DNA of 64,000 nucleotides, taken from contig NZ_CP015249.1 in the NCBI RefSeq assembly GCF_001632775.1, forward strand, positions 4,320,686-4,384,685, written 5' to 3'. A program made the position numbers and the translations under genes. Numbering within the stretch: the stretch's first letter is position 1; each line of letters opens with the position of its first letter. Of this stretch, positions 26,968-35,699 are shown in pieces. This DNA is from Dokdonella koreensis DS-123 (GTDB taxonomy: Bacteria; Pseudomonadota; Gammaproteobacteria; Xanthomonadales; Rhodanobacteraceae). The notes beneath the pieces were generated by a model. That model had not been told where the DNA came from. It searched no databases and was given only the letters and a program-made list of their open reading frames with translations.

Positions 26968-28631
26968 CACCGGTGCGCCTGGTACCGCGCCTCGGCCGCA
27001 TCCTGATCGTGGCATCGCGGCACGGCCTGTTCGACCTCGTCGACGACGCGCGCGGCGGCCGTTCGCTGCGCTGGCTGCGCCGTCTGCTGCCCGGACCGTC
27101 GGCAGCGGTCGCGAGCCAGCCGCGCGGCGCCCGCCTGGCACTGGCGCTGACCCAACTCGGGCCGATCTTCGTCAAGTTCGGGCAGATCCTCTCGACCCGT
27201 CGCGACCTGCTGCCGGCGGACATCGCCGACGAGCTGACCGCGTTGCAGGATCGCGTCGCGCCGTTTCCCGGTGCCGTCGCCCGCGCCGCCGTCGAGCGCG
27301 AGCTGCGCAAGCCGGTCGCGACCTTGTTCGCCGCGTTCGACGAGACGCCGCTGGCCTCCGCGTCGATCGCCCAGGTGCACGCGGCCACGCTGCCGGACGG
27401 CCGCGCGGTCGTGGTCAAGGTGCTGCGGCCGGACATCGCGCCGCGCATCGCGCGGGACGTCGCGCTGCTGCGCGCGCTGGCCGACGTCGCCGCGCGCCAT
27501 CATCCCAATGCCGACAAGATCCGGCCGCACGAGGTCGTCGACGAGATCGAGACCACCCTCGTCAACGAGCTGGACCTGCAACGCGAGGGGGCCAACGCCA
27601 GCCTGCTGCGCCGCAATTTCGCCGGTTCCGACGACCTGAAGGTGCCCGAGGTCCACTGGTCGCACAGCACCGCCGGCGTGCTGACGCTCGAGCGCGTCAG
27701 CGGGATCCCGGTGGACGACCTGGCAGCCCTCGACGCCGCCGGCATCGACCGCCGGCGGCTGGCGGCCAAGGGTGTGGAGTTGTTCTACACCCAGGTCTTC
27801 CGCGACAACTTCTTCCACGCCGACGCCCATGCCGGCAACATCTGGGTGGACACCACCCGCCGTGAGGACCCGCGCTTCATCGCGCTCGACTTCGGCATCA
27901 TGGGCACGCTGCCGGAGGCCGACCAGTACTGGCTGGCCGAGAACTTCATCGCGCTGTTCAACCAGGACTACCGGCGCATCGCCGAGCTGCACGTGCGTGC
28001 CGGCTGGATGCCGGCGAGCGTCCGCCTGGACGAGCTCGAGTCGGCCGTGCGCGCCGTCTGCGAACCGTACTTCACGCGGCCGCTCAGCGAGATCTCCCTG
28101 GCCGAGGTCACGGTCAAGCTGTTCCAGACCGCGCGCCGCTACCAGTTGGTGCTGCAGCCCCAGCTGATCCTGCTGCAGAAGACGCTGCTCAACATCGAGG
28201 GCGTCGGACGCCTGCTCGACCCGTCGATCGACATCTGGGCCACCGCCAAGCCGGTGCTGGAGCGGATCTGGCGGCGGCGCCACGGCCCGCGCGCGCTGCT
28301 GGCGCGGCTGCGGCGGCGCGTACCTGAATGGCTGGCCGCGGCACCGGACATGCCGACCCTGACGCACCGCCTGCTGGAGCAGGCGACCGAGGGCCGGCTG
28401 GAACTTCGCCTCGCATCCGACGATCTGAAGCGCCTGGCCGGCACTGCCCGCAGCGACCGGCGCAGCGCTGGCTGGCGCATGCTGGGCGCCGCCCTGGTGG
28501 TCGCCGCCGCGCTGCTGTGGACGTCCGCACCCGATACCGCACGGGCGGGCGATGTTCCCTGGCCTGCATGGTTGGCCTTGCTGGGCGCGACCGGCGCCTT
28601 CTTCGCGGCCCTGCGTTCTACCGATACCTGA
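26964..28631 (+). CDS. ubiB: Ubiquinone biosynthesis kinase-like protein UbiB
   Basis: A membrane-associated atypical kinase/ATPase (ABC1/ADCK family) needed for ubiquinone synthesis. The 555 residues contain the KxGQ-type motif [16 protein letters not shown], the Ala-rich nucleotide loop region [22 protein letters not shown], and the catalytic segments [13 protein letters not shown] and ALDFGIMG. Two hydrophobic helices close the protein (about 495-550). The GTG start at 26964 shares GTGA with the ubiJ stop, so translation is coupled. The frame is open far upstream but that part is the shadow of ubiJ. Confidence 0.95.
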   Translation: MTPVRLVPRLGRILIVASRHGLFDLVDDARGGRSLRWLRRLLPGPSAAVASQPRGARLALALTQLGPIFVKFGQILSTRRDLLPADIADELTALQDRVAPFPGAVARAAVERELRKPVATLFAAFDETPLASASIAQVHAATLPDGRAVVVKVLRPDIAPRIARDVALLRALADVAARHHPNADKIRPHEVVDEIETTLVNELDLQREGANASLLRRNFAGSDDLKVPEVHWSHSTAGVLTLERVSGIPVDDLAALDAAGIDRRRLAAKGVELFYTQVFRDNFFHADAHAGNIWVDTTRREDPRFIALDFGIMGTLPEADQYWLAENFIALFNQDYRRIAELHVRAGWMPASVRLDELESAVRAVCEPYFTRPLSEISLAEVTVKLFQTARRYQLVLQPQLILLQKTLLNIEGVGRLLDPSIDIWATAKPVLERIWRRRHGPRALLARLRRRVPEWLAAAPDMPTLTHRLLEQATEGRLELRLASDDLKRLAGTARSDRRSAGWRMLGAALVVAAALLWTSAPDTARAGDVPWPAWLALLGATGAFFAALRSTDT

Positions 28632-28642
28632 TGGAGATCCCG

Positions 28643-29383
28643 ATGACCTACCCGCGCCTTGCTCTTTCGACCGCGCTCGGCCTTTGCCTGGCGGCCCTCG
28701 CCGGCTGCAGCGGCAAGGCCGACGGCCTGACCGACGCCGAGCTGTCCAAGCTGCTGCATACCGAAGGACAGCCCGACTACCGCGTCGACGCCGACGCCGT
28801 GAACTGCCTGCGCGCGTGGTCCGGCGACGGCCAGCTGCAGAGCGGCCTGCCCGAGGCCTATCTGGGCGACCACAAGGACGAGTGCCGCCGCACCGTGCAG
28901 GGCTGGCTGAACGACGCGACGCGCAACCCGCAGCAGCTGTTGTTCACCGACCTGGCCAAGTCCAAGCCGACGGAGCGGGCCATGAAGCTGCTGGCCGCCC
29001 TGCCGGCGCTGCCCGCTGCCGAACAGCCGGCCGTCGCGCCACCGCCGCCGCCCGTGGCCGCACCGGCGGCGCCGGTCAACACGTTCGAACCGGTCGGCGA
29101 GACCACCGAGCAGCGCTTCAACAGCTCGGCGGAGGAACTCGATCACCTCTGCCAGCAGGCGCGCCAGATCATCGAACGCAGCCAGCTCAACAACGCCGAC
29201 CTGACACGCCGGGTCAACGAGTGCGTGACCGGTGCCGGCGAGATCCGGGCGCAGATGAGCGCCGAGACCGCCAACAACAGCGGCTTCGGCAAGTCCGCGC
29301 TGGCCAAGTCCTCGCAGATGGCCGTGCGCAGCGCCCAGGTGCTGCTCAACGAGGTGCAGCGGGCCGCAGACGCCAAGCGGTGA
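28643..29383 (+). CDS. Lipoprotein of unknown function
   Basis: A 246-residue predicted lipoprotein with lipobox LAALAGC near residue 21. Residues 30-115 form a compact domain with two cysteines (NCLRAW and DECRRT). A Pro/Ala-rich linker (VAPPPPPVAAPAAP) follows, then a helical C-terminal region (about 160-246) with two more cysteines (LDHLCQQAR and VNECVTGAG). The ATG at 28643 has GGAG six bases upstream; an ATG at 28631 that overlaps the ubiB stop would consume that site. It is co-directional with ubiB and overlaps truC. I do not recognise the family. Confidence 0.72.
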   Translation: MTYPRLALSTALGLCLAALAGCSGKADGLTDAELSKLLHTEGQPDYRVDADAVNCLRAWSGDGQLQSGLPEAYLGDHKDECRRTVQGWLNDATRNPQQLLFTDLAKSKPTERAMKLLAALPALPAAEQPAVAPPPPPVAAPAAPVNTFEPVGETTEQRFNSSAEELDHLCQQARQIIERSQLNNADLTRRVNECVTGAGEIRAQMSAETANNSGFGKSALAKSSQMAVRSAQVLLNEVQRAADAKR

Positions 29384-30138
29384 GCGCCGGCGGCGGCGTC
29401 GAAGCACCGCTGCCGGTCCTGTACAGCGACGATCACCTGCTGGCCGTCGACAAGCCGGCCGCGCTGGCGGTCCATCGCAGCCGGCTGGTCGGCAGCGACA
29501 GCGACTACCTGATCGATCGCCTGCGCGCGCAGGCGGGCGGTCCGGTGCAGCTGGTCCATCGGCTCGACCGCGCGACCAGCGGCATCGTGCTGGTCGCGCG
29601 CAATGCCGAGATCGCCGCGGACCTGGGGCGCCAGCTGATGGCGCGCTCCGTGGAAAAGCGGTATCTGGCCGTCTGCCGCGGCTGGCCGGAAACGACCGGC
29701 CAGGTCGACTATCCGCTGCCCGGTGTTCGCGAATCGGGCCCGCGCAAGCCGGCGCTGACGCGCTGGCAGCGCCTGGCCACCGTCGAGGTGCCGATCGCGA
29801 TCAGCCGCTATCCGTGCCAGCGCTACGCGCTGGTGGAGATCGTCCCGGAAACCGGCCGCTACCGGCAGATCCGCCGCCACTTCTCGCACATCCATCACCC
29901 GCTGATCGGCGACACCAGCCACGGCCGCGGCGAACACAACCGGCTGTTCCGCGAACACTTCCAGTCGCACCGCCTCCTGCTGCACGCCTGGCGGCTGCGG
30001 CTGCGCCACCCGGTGGGCGGACACCCGCTCGAGCTGCACGCCCCGCTCGATGCCGGCTGGCTGCGCCTGCTGGACCGTTTCGGCTGGCCGTCGCCGGACA
30101 CGTCCGGGCAGGCCGACGCCGGTGCCGACCCGCGATAG
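29380..30138 (+). CDS. truC: tRNA pseudouridine(65) synthase TruC
   Basis: Isomerises uridine 65 in some tRNAs to pseudouridine. The 252 residues follow TruC: LYSDDHLLAVDKPAALAVHRS at the N-terminus and HRLDRATSGIVLVARN with the catalytic Asp. Further blocks are VEKRYLAVCRGWP, LATVEVPIAISRYPCQRYAL, the substrate-binding TGRYRQIRRHFSHIHHPLIG and a closing LRLLDRFGW. It lacks an S4 domain, as TruC does. The GTG start at 29380 shares GTGA with the lipoprotein stop. Confidence 0.9.
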   Translation: MSAGGGVEAPLPVLYSDDHLLAVDKPAALAVHRSRLVGSDSDYLIDRLRAQAGGPVQLVHRLDRATSGIVLVARNAEIAADLGRQLMARSVEKRYLAVCRGWPETTGQVDYPLPGVRESGPRKPALTRWQRLATVEVPIAISRYPCQRYALVEIVPETGRYRQIRRHFSHIHHPLIGDTSHGRGEHNRLFREHFQSHRLLLHAWRLRLRHPVGGHPLELHAPLDAGWLRLLDRFGWPSPDTSGQADAGADPR

Positions 30139-30181
30139 ACCGCGGCCGCCCGGCCGGACCAGGACGCTCGACGCCACCTGC

Positions 30182-30187
30182 TAGAAT
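30182..30187 (+). promoter_or_regulatory. -10 box giving a leaderless yajQ message
   Basis: TAGAAT followed by CGGCCG and ATG. The predicted +1 is 30194, the start codon itself, the same arrangement and same bases as for ubiJ. Confidence 0.5.
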
Positions 30188-30193
30188 CGGCCG

Positions 30194-30676
30194 ATGCCTT
30201 CCTTCGACATCGTTTCCGAGATCAACGAGCACGAGCTGACCAATGCCGTCGACCAGGCCAATCGCGAGATCGGCCAGCGCTTCGACTTCAAGGGCAGCGA
30301 TGCCAGCTTCGAGCTCGATGCGAGCGTGGTCACGCTTTCGGCGCCGGTCGAGTTCCAGCTCAAGCAGATGCTCGACATCCTCAAGGTCCGCCTGGCCGGC
30401 CGCGGCATCGACATCCGCTGCGCCGAGATCGCCGACCCGGAATCCAACCTCAGCCGTGCGCGCCAGCGCGTGACGCTCAAGCAGGGCATCGACCAGCCGC
30501 TGGCCAAGGACATCGTCAAGCGGCTGAAGGAGTCCGGCCTCAAGGTGCAGGCGCAGATCAACGGCGAGAAGCTGCGCGTCAACGGCAAGAAGCGCGACGA
30601 CCTGCAGGCGGCGATCGCCTTCCTGCGCGCGGCCGACATCGCGATGCCGCTGCAGTTCGACAACTTCCGCGACTAG
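30194..30676 (+). CDS. yajQ: YajQ-family nucleotide-binding protein
   Basis: A 160-residue two-domain RNP-like protein matching YajQ over its whole length: MPSFDIVSEINEHELTNAVD, RFDFKGSDASFELD, VTLKQGIDQPLAKDIVKRLK and a closing LQAAIAFLRAADIAMPLQF. In Xanthomonas campestris a YajQ protein binds cyclic di-GMP and works with a LysR-type regulator in virulence control; other members bind nucleic acid or nucleotides. No LysR gene is adjacent. The message is probably leaderless. arfB follows after 23 bp. Confidence 0.95.
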   Translation: MPSFDIVSEINEHELTNAVDQANREIGQRFDFKGSDASFELDASVVTLSAPVEFQLKQMLDILKVRLAGRGIDIRCAEIADPESNLSRARQRVTLKQGIDQPLAKDIVKRLKESGLKVQAQINGEKLRVNGKKRDDLQAAIAFLRAADIAMPLQFDNFRD

Positions 30677-30699
30677 AGCGAACCGGCACCGGGGAGCCC

Positions 30700-31125
30700 A
30701 TGCTCGATATCGACGGACGCATCCGGATCGGTGATGACGAACTGGTCGAGAGCTTCGTCCGCGCGGGCGGGCCCGGCGGCCAGAACGTCAACAAGGTCGC
30801 CAGCGCGGTGGAGCTGCGCTTCGACGTCGCCCGCTCGCCGTCGCTGCCCGATCCGGTCCGCGAGCGCCTGCTGGCGCGCCGCGACCGCCGGATGACGGCC
30901 GACGGCGTGCTGGTGATCCAGGCCAGCCGCTTCCGCGACCAGTCCAAGAACCGCGAGGATGCGCGTGCGCGCCTGGCCGAGCTGGTGCGCGCCGCGCTGC
31001 ACGTCCCCAAGCCGCGCATCGCCACCCGGCCCAGCCGTGCCGCCAAGGAGCGCCGCATCGAGGCCAAGAAATCGCGCGGCACGATCAAGCAGGGGCGCGG
31101 ACGCCGCGACTGGGGCGGGGAGTGA
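30700..31125 (+). CDS. arfB: Alternative ribosome-rescue factor ArfB
   Basis: A 141-residue peptidyl-tRNA hydrolase that frees ribosomes stalled without a stop codon. The release-factor-like domain has the catalytic motif AGGPGGQNVNKVASAVELRF, with GGQ at 26-28. The C-terminal tail is the usual basic, unstructured segment rich in Arg and Lys (KKSRGTIKQGRGRRDWGG) that enters the empty mRNA channel. CACCGGGGAGCCC supplies a ribosome site. The stop overlaps the GTG start of the acyltransferase gene. Confidence 0.94.
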   Translation: MLDIDGRIRIGDDELVESFVRAGGPGGQNVNKVASAVELRFDVARSPSLPDPVRERLLARRDRRMTADGVLVIQASRFRDQSKNREDARARLAELVRAALHVPKPRIATRPSRAAKERRIEAKKSRGTIKQGRGRRDWGGE

Positions 31126-31715
31126 CCGCACCTGCCTGGCCGGCGATGCCGCCGTCGGCGCCGCAGCATGCACCCGGGCCCGGCCGGCGCCTGGCGCGCT
31201 GGCTGCTCGAACGCGCCGGCTGGCGCGTGACCGGCACGCTGCCCGACCTTCCGAAGCTGGTCCTGATCGGCGCGCCGCATTCGTCCTGGTGGGACGGCAT
31301 CTGGGGCCTACTGGCGAAGGTCGCGCTGGGCGCCGACATCGGCTTCATGGTCAAGCGCGAGCTGTTCTTCTTCCCGCTCGGCACCGTGCTGCGCCGTCTC
31401 GGCGGCATTCCGATCGAGCGCAGCGCGACCCACGGCATCGTCGATGAAACCGCCGCACGCTTCCGGCGCAGCGAGCGGTTCTGGCTCGGCATCACGCCGG
31501 AGGGCACGCGCAAGCGCGTGACGCGCTGGAAGACCGGCTTCTGGCACATCGCGCGCAAGGCCGGCGTGCCGATCCTGCCGATCTACTTCCACTATCCGGA
31601 CAAGACGATCGGCATCGGCGCCCCGTTCGTGCCGAGCGACGACCTCGATGCCGACCTGACGCGCCTGCGCGCGTTCTACGCGCCCTGGCGGGGCCGTCAT
31701 CGCGGCACCGAGTGA
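31122..31715 (+). CDS. PlsC-family acyltransferase
   Basis: A 197-residue protein of the lysophosphatidate/1-acylglycerol-3-phosphate acyltransferase superfamily. The catalytic motif is HSSWWD (H-x4-D form), followed by VKRELFFFPLGTVLRRLGGIPIER and the substrate block ITPEGTRKR, where EGTR is diagnostic. Proteins with HSSWWD belong to a short subgroup distinct from classical PlsC, so the acceptor lipid is uncertain. It lacks an obvious membrane helix. The GTG start shares GTGA with the arfB stop, implying coupled translation. Confidence 0.85.
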   Translation: MTAPAWPAMPPSAPQHAPGPGRRLARWLLERAGWRVTGTLPDLPKLVLIGAPHSSWWDGIWGLLAKVALGADIGFMVKRELFFFPLGTVLRRLGGIPIERSATHGIVDETAARFRRSERFWLGITPEGTRKRVTRWKTGFWHIARKAGVPILPIYFHYPDKTIGIGAPFVPSDDLDADLTRLRAFYAPWRGRHRGTE

Positions 31716-31783
31716 CCCGCCTGCGCGGACCGGATCATCGCATTCGCGTGCGGGCCTGATGCACAGCAGCATCGAATCTGCTT

Positions 31784-31816
31784 GACCGACATAAACCAAC
31801 GGGTTTAGTTTCGGTC
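31784..31816 (+). promoter_or_regulatory. Upstream hairpin of the cytochrome-operon leader
   Basis: TAAACC (31792-31797) pairs with GGTTTA (31802-31807) over an AACG tetraloop. GACCGA (31784-31789) pairs with TCGGTC (31811-31816) to close a longer stem with small internal loops. Its 3' arm is reused by the next hairpin, so only one can form at a time. Alternatively TAAACCAACGGGTTTA is a protein operator. Confidence 0.4.
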
Positions 31817-31850
31817 GGGCCACGGCGGGGCACTGTGCCGTGGCCCGACC
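31813..31850 (+). promoter_or_regulatory. 14-bp perfect hairpin in the cytochrome-operon leader
   Basis: GGTCGGGCCACGGC (31813-31826) and GCCGTGGCCCGACC (31837-31850) are perfect inverted copies around 10 bases. AAATTGGGG follows, with no U-tract. It overlaps the preceding hairpin by four bases (31813-31816). It stands 200 bp before the decaheme cytochrome gene, in the 334-bp gene-free stretch 31716-32049. I found no convincing gene in that stretch. Confidence 0.5.
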
Positions 31851-32049
31851 AAATTGGGGTGCCATCGTGGGCCAGCTGTCGCCAGCCCTGCCGCGATCCG
31901 CAGCACATCCCTGTGCGCGGCATCGGCGGTCCTCCCAGCGTGTCGCCGCCGCGACCCGCCCGCCCGGCCTTGCCGGTGCCCGCCTCCCGATCGTCTCGCC
32001 CGCGTCCGCCGCGCAGCGACGCCTTCCCGTCTCCTGGAGTTGACCGGCC

Positions 32050-33114
32050 ATGCTGCAGCCCGGACCGATCCTGTTGCGCATTCTCCTGGCCACCGCCGCC
32101 GTGGCCGGCGCGGGCTTGGCGCTGCTGGCGCCGCTGCCGCTGCCGGCGCAGCAGTCGCGCGACCAGCTGGCCGACATGCTGCCGGCGACCAACCTCTCCG
32201 GCGAGGGAAAGCCGATCGGCGACGCCCCGCCGGGATTCGCCTACGCCGCGGTGGCGCACAATCCCGCCGCGCCGGATGCCAAGGCGGTCGGCGAGCAAGT
32301 CTGCACCGCCTGCCATGCGCTCGAGAACGATCATTTCAGCCACACGCTGCACGCGCTCGGCCTGCGCGCCGCCGCGGCCGCCACGCCCGGCGCGCCCGTC
32401 TGCGAGGCCTGCCACGGCCCGGGTTCCGCGCATGCGGCGCAGCCCCCCGAGAAGGGACTGATCATCGGCTTCACCCACGGCGCCGGCACGCCGATCGAGG
32501 TGCAGACGCAGACTTGCCTGGCCTGCCACCAGGGCGGCGCCCGCGACCACTGGCTCGGCTCGGTGCACCAGCGCAACGGGCTGTCCTGCAGCGACTGCCA
32601 CAATCCGATGGGACGGGTCTCGCCGGAAGGCTCGATGGCGCGCACGTCGATCAACGAAACCTGTGCGCAATGCCACCGCGACATCCGCGCCCAGTTCGAC
32701 CGGCGCTCGCACATGCCGCTGCCCGAAGGGCAGATGACCTGCGCCGACTGCCACAACCCGCACGGCTCGCTGACCAATCCGCTGCTGAAGACCAACAGCG
32801 TCAACGAGACCTGCTACCAGTGCCACGCCGAGAAGCGCGGCCCGTTCCTGTTCGAGCACGCCCCGGTCCGCGGCAGCTGCCTCAACTGCCACACGCCGCA
32901 CGGATCGAACCAGCTGAGCCTGCTGGTGGCGCCGGTGCCGTTCCTGTGCCAGCAGTGCCATTCGCACCTGCGCCATCCCAACGACCTGCAGACGCCGCAG
33001 TCGCTCGCCGGCGGACCGCATCCGGACGAGCGGATCATGGGACGCGGCTGCATCACCTGCCACGCGCAGATCCACGGATCGAACAACCCCTCCGGTCCAC
33101 GGCTGCACAAGTAG
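32050..33114 (+). CDS. Decaheme c-type cytochrome, DmsE/MtrA family
   Basis: A periplasmic electron-transfer protein of 354 residues with exactly ten CxxCH haem sites: CTACH (85-89), CEACH, CLACH, CSDCH, CAQCH, CADCH, CYQCH, CLNCH, CQQCH and CITCH (334-338). A hydrophobic signal segment (about 8-32) precedes them. Ten haems at this length, with repeats such as NETCxQCH and CxDCHNPxG, are the MtrA/DmsE/PioA pattern: a haem wire inside an outer-membrane barrel. The barrel gene follows after 10 bp. The direction of electron flow, outward (metal or DMSO reduction) or inward (Fe(II) oxidation), cannot be read from this protein. Confidence 0.95.
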   Translation: MLQPGPILLRILLATAAVAGAGLALLAPLPLPAQQSRDQLADMLPATNLSGEGKPIGDAPPGFAYAAVAHNPAAPDAKAVGEQVCTACHALENDHFSHTLHALGLRAAAAATPGAPVCEACHGPGSAHAAQPPEKGLIIGFTHGAGTPIEVQTQTCLACHQGGARDHWLGSVHQRNGLSCSDCHNPMGRVSPEGSMARTSINETCAQCHRDIRAQFDRRSHMPLPEGQMTCADCHNPHGSLTNPLLKTNSVNETCYQCHAEKRGPFLFEHAPVRGSCLNCHTPHGSNQLSLLVAPVPFLCQQCHSHLRHPNDLQTPQSLAGGPHPDERIMGRGCITCHAQIHGSNNPSGPRLHK

Positions 33115-33124
33115 GAGGCCTGCC

Positions 33125-35692
33125 ATGCGCATCCCGTCGCGGAACCCGACCTGCTGCCTCGCCCTGGCGGTGGCCGCCGCCCTGTCCGCGCCCGCCGCGG
33201 CCGACAGCGGCGTCGGGGTGGACCTGTGGATCGCCAACAAGTTCGACCCCAGCGCCGGCGCCGCCGCCGATCCGAAGGATCCGCGCGGCACCACATGGCT
33301 GCGCCCCGGCGAGAAGCGCACGCCGACCGGCACGCTGTACGCCTGTCCGGCCGAGCCGCCGGTGCTCGACGGCAGCGGTGCCTGGCAGCAGTACGACTCC
33401 TCGATCCAGTTCGGCTACTTCACCATCGGCGGCGACGACAAGAGCGCGCTGTGGCGCCGCTACGCCGGCTGGGACGACGGCTTCGTCCTCGGCCTGCTGG
33501 AACTGCACTTCGTGCGACCGTCCGACGGCAGCTACATCGACGTGCGCGCCAGCCACATCAGCGAGCACGACCAGTACATCAAGGGCACGGTCGGCCGCGC
33601 CGGCAGCTACAAGATCGAGGCGTACGCCCGCTCGACGCAGAACGTGGTCAGCGGCAACGCACGCTCGATCTGGGACGGCGTGGGCAGCAACAACCTGACC
33701 CTCGCCGGCGGCCTGGTTCCCGGCGCCAGCACCCCGGCCCAGGTCGCGGCCGTGTCCGCCGCCGCGCCCGAGCGCGTGCTGCAGGTCAACCGCGACAAGC
33801 AGGGCCTCGGGATCAACTACTTCTTCGATCCGCGCTGGACCGGCTACTTCAACGTCACCGACGAGCAGCGCGAGGGCACGCGGCCGTTCGGCGGACCGTT
33901 CTTCTTCAACTTCGCGTTCGCCGACAACGGCGGCATCTTCGAGACGATCCGGCCGATCGACGACAGCACCGTCAACACCAATGCCGGCATCCGCTTCGTC
34001 GGCAACCGCTGGCGCATGGACATCGGCTACTCGGGGTCGTTCTACCGCGACCGCTACCGCAGCTTCACCTACGAGCAGCCCTATGCGCTGTGGAACGTGG
34101 TGACCGGCCCGGGCGTACGCAGTTCGCAGCTGACCCAGGGCCAGTTCTCGACCGAGCCCGACAACGACTACCACAGCCTGCGCGCCACCCTGAGCCGCAG
34201 CCTGCCGATGAACGGCCAGTTCTCGGTCACCGCCTCGGGCGCGAGCATGCGCCAGGACGACGATCTGCTGGCGCCGATCAATTGCACGGGCACCTTCGGC
34301 ATCGACCTCGTCGGCAACGGCCAGGTCGGCCCGACCAACCCGTTCCTGTACGCGTGCGCCGACTGGAACACGCCGGCGTCGCTGTCGCGCCGGTCGGCCG
34401 ACATGCGCATCGACACCACCCTGGTCGACGCGCGCGTCGTGCTGCAGCCGACCGCCGACCTGACCTGGCGCGGCGGCCTGCGCTTCTATCGCGAGGACTA
34501 CCGCAACACCTACCTCGCCTACAACCCGCTGACCGGCGAATACGGCTACGTCGCCGAGAACGGCTCGCAGGGAACCGTCGTGCCGGGCGAGGTCGGCATC
34601 TGGAACCCGGTCACCGGGGCGTCGATCCTGACGCGCGTGATGAGCCTGCCGCTCGATACGCAGACGACCGAGGCCAACATCGGGGCGGACTGGCGGCTGT
34701 CGGCACGCGACAGCCTGGGCGCCACCTTCAGCTTCACGCGCAACGAGCCTTCGCACCGCGAACGCAGCCAGGTCGACGACAGCACGGTCAAGCTCAACTG
34801 GACCAACCGCGCACTCGGCTGGCTGACGCTGCGCGCCAACTACGTCTACCTGCGCCGGTCCGGTGACCGCTACGACTACGATCCCTATGCGTTCACGTTC
34901 TCCGAGCACCTGCCCGGCTTCGTGGAACCGGAAGGCGGCCTGCCGGCGCACACGGTCGATGCGCTGCGCAAGTACGACATGGCCAGCCGCGACCAGAACA
35001 AGATCGACCTGATGGCCACCGTGATGCCGCGCGAGGACATGAGCTTCACCGCCTCGCTGCGCGGCGACTGGAACGACTACGACGCGAAGCTGGGCCGGCA
35101 GAAGCTCGACACGCTCGGCGCGACGCTGCAATGGGAATGGCAGCCCTCACCGCGCACCAACGCCAGCCTGTTCTACGCCTACGACCGGTCCAAGCTCGGC
35201 ATCGCCAACGTCAACGAGGACGGCGCGGCGGCACAGACCGATCCGGTGCTCGGCGGCGCCACCTATCCCGAAGCCGGCCGCTGGTGGGTCGACGACAAAC
35301 AGCGCAACCACAGCATGGGCGCGGTCTTCGTGCACGACTTCCGCCGGTTCAAGGTGGACGCCGCCTGGAACTGGCTGTGGTCGCGCGGGCTGACCCACTA
35401 CCGCTTCGCGTCGGAACTGGCGCTGGCCTGGCCGGACGTGGCCGCCTACACCGGCAACGCCTTCCCGACGATGAAGTACAAGCTCAACTCGCTGACGCTG
35501 GGCGTGACGATGCCGATCAACGAGCAGGTGTCGCTGCGCCTGTTCGACTACTACGAGCGGGGCCGCGTCAGCGACTGGCACTACCTCGGCTTCGACGAGG
35601 CCCGGGTCATCGACCATCGCGTCTACAGCGACGGCGGCCCGGAGGACTACGACGCGAACCTGGTCGGCCTGCTGCTGACGATCAGACTGTGA
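33125..35692 (+). CDS. MtrB/PioB-family decaheme-associated outer-membrane porin
   Basis: An 855-residue exported beta-barrel with signal peptide ending PAAAD. After a 110-residue N-terminal segment, the protein is made of alternating aromatic/polar strands typical of a large barrel, ending in VGLLLTIRL. The family blocks are LRFYREDYRNTYLAYN, SREQNKIDL-like sequence (SRDQNKIDLMATVMP) and YDRSKLGIANVNEDG. MtrB/PioB barrels sheath the decaheme cytochrome and carry electrons through the outer membrane. The gene sits between the decaheme (10 bp) and diheme (7 bp) cytochrome genes, so one operon is certain in practice. The ATG at 33125 has GGAGG upstream. Confidence 0.93.
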   Translation: MRIPSRNPTCCLALAVAAALSAPAAADSGVGVDLWIANKFDPSAGAAADPKDPRGTTWLRPGEKRTPTGTLYACPAEPPVLDGSGAWQQYDSSIQFGYFTIGGDDKSALWRRYAGWDDGFVLGLLELHFVRPSDGSYIDVRASHISEHDQYIKGTVGRAGSYKIEAYARSTQNVVSGNARSIWDGVGSNNLTLAGGLVPGASTPAQVAAVSAAAPERVLQVNRDKQGLGINYFFDPRWTGYFNVTDEQREGTRPFGGPFFFNFAFADNGGIFETIRPIDDSTVNTNAGIRFVGNRWRMDIGYSGSFYRDRYRSFTYEQPYALWNVVTGPGVRSSQLTQGQFSTEPDNDYHSLRATLSRSLPMNGQFSVTASGASMRQDDDLLAPINCTGTFGIDLVGNGQVGPTNPFLYACADWNTPASLSRRSADMRIDTTLVDARVVLQPTADLTWRGGLRFYREDYRNTYLAYNPLTGEYGYVAENGSQGTVVPGEVGIWNPVTGASILTRVMSLPLDTQTTEANIGADWRLSARDSLGATFSFTRNEPSHRERSQVDDSTVKLNWTNRALGWLTLRANYVYLRRSGDRYDYDPYAFTFSEHLPGFVEPEGGLPAHTVDALRKYDMASRDQNKIDLMATVMPREDMSFTASLRGDWNDYDAKLGRQKLDTLGATLQWEWQPSPRTNASLFYAYDRSKLGIANVNEDGAAAQTDPVLGGATYPEAGRWWVDDKQRNHSMGAVFVHDFRRFKVDAAWNWLWSRGLTHYRFASELALAWPDVAAYTGNAFPTMKYKLNSLTLGVTMPINEQVSLRLFDYYERGRVSDWHYLGFDEARVIDHRVYSDGGPEDYDANLVGLLLTIRL

Positions 35693-35699
35693 GGGCGCG

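Noticed and set aside
31840-32043. Possible 67-codon leader peptide before the decaheme cytochrome
   Set aside because: The GTG lies inside the 14-bp hairpin, there is no ribosome site, and the translation is low complexity.
32050-33114. Reading the decaheme cytochrome as a DMSO-reductase electron donor (DmsE proper)
   Set aside because: No dmsA or dmsB molybdoenzyme genes are adjacent; the family name is kept but the substrate is left open.
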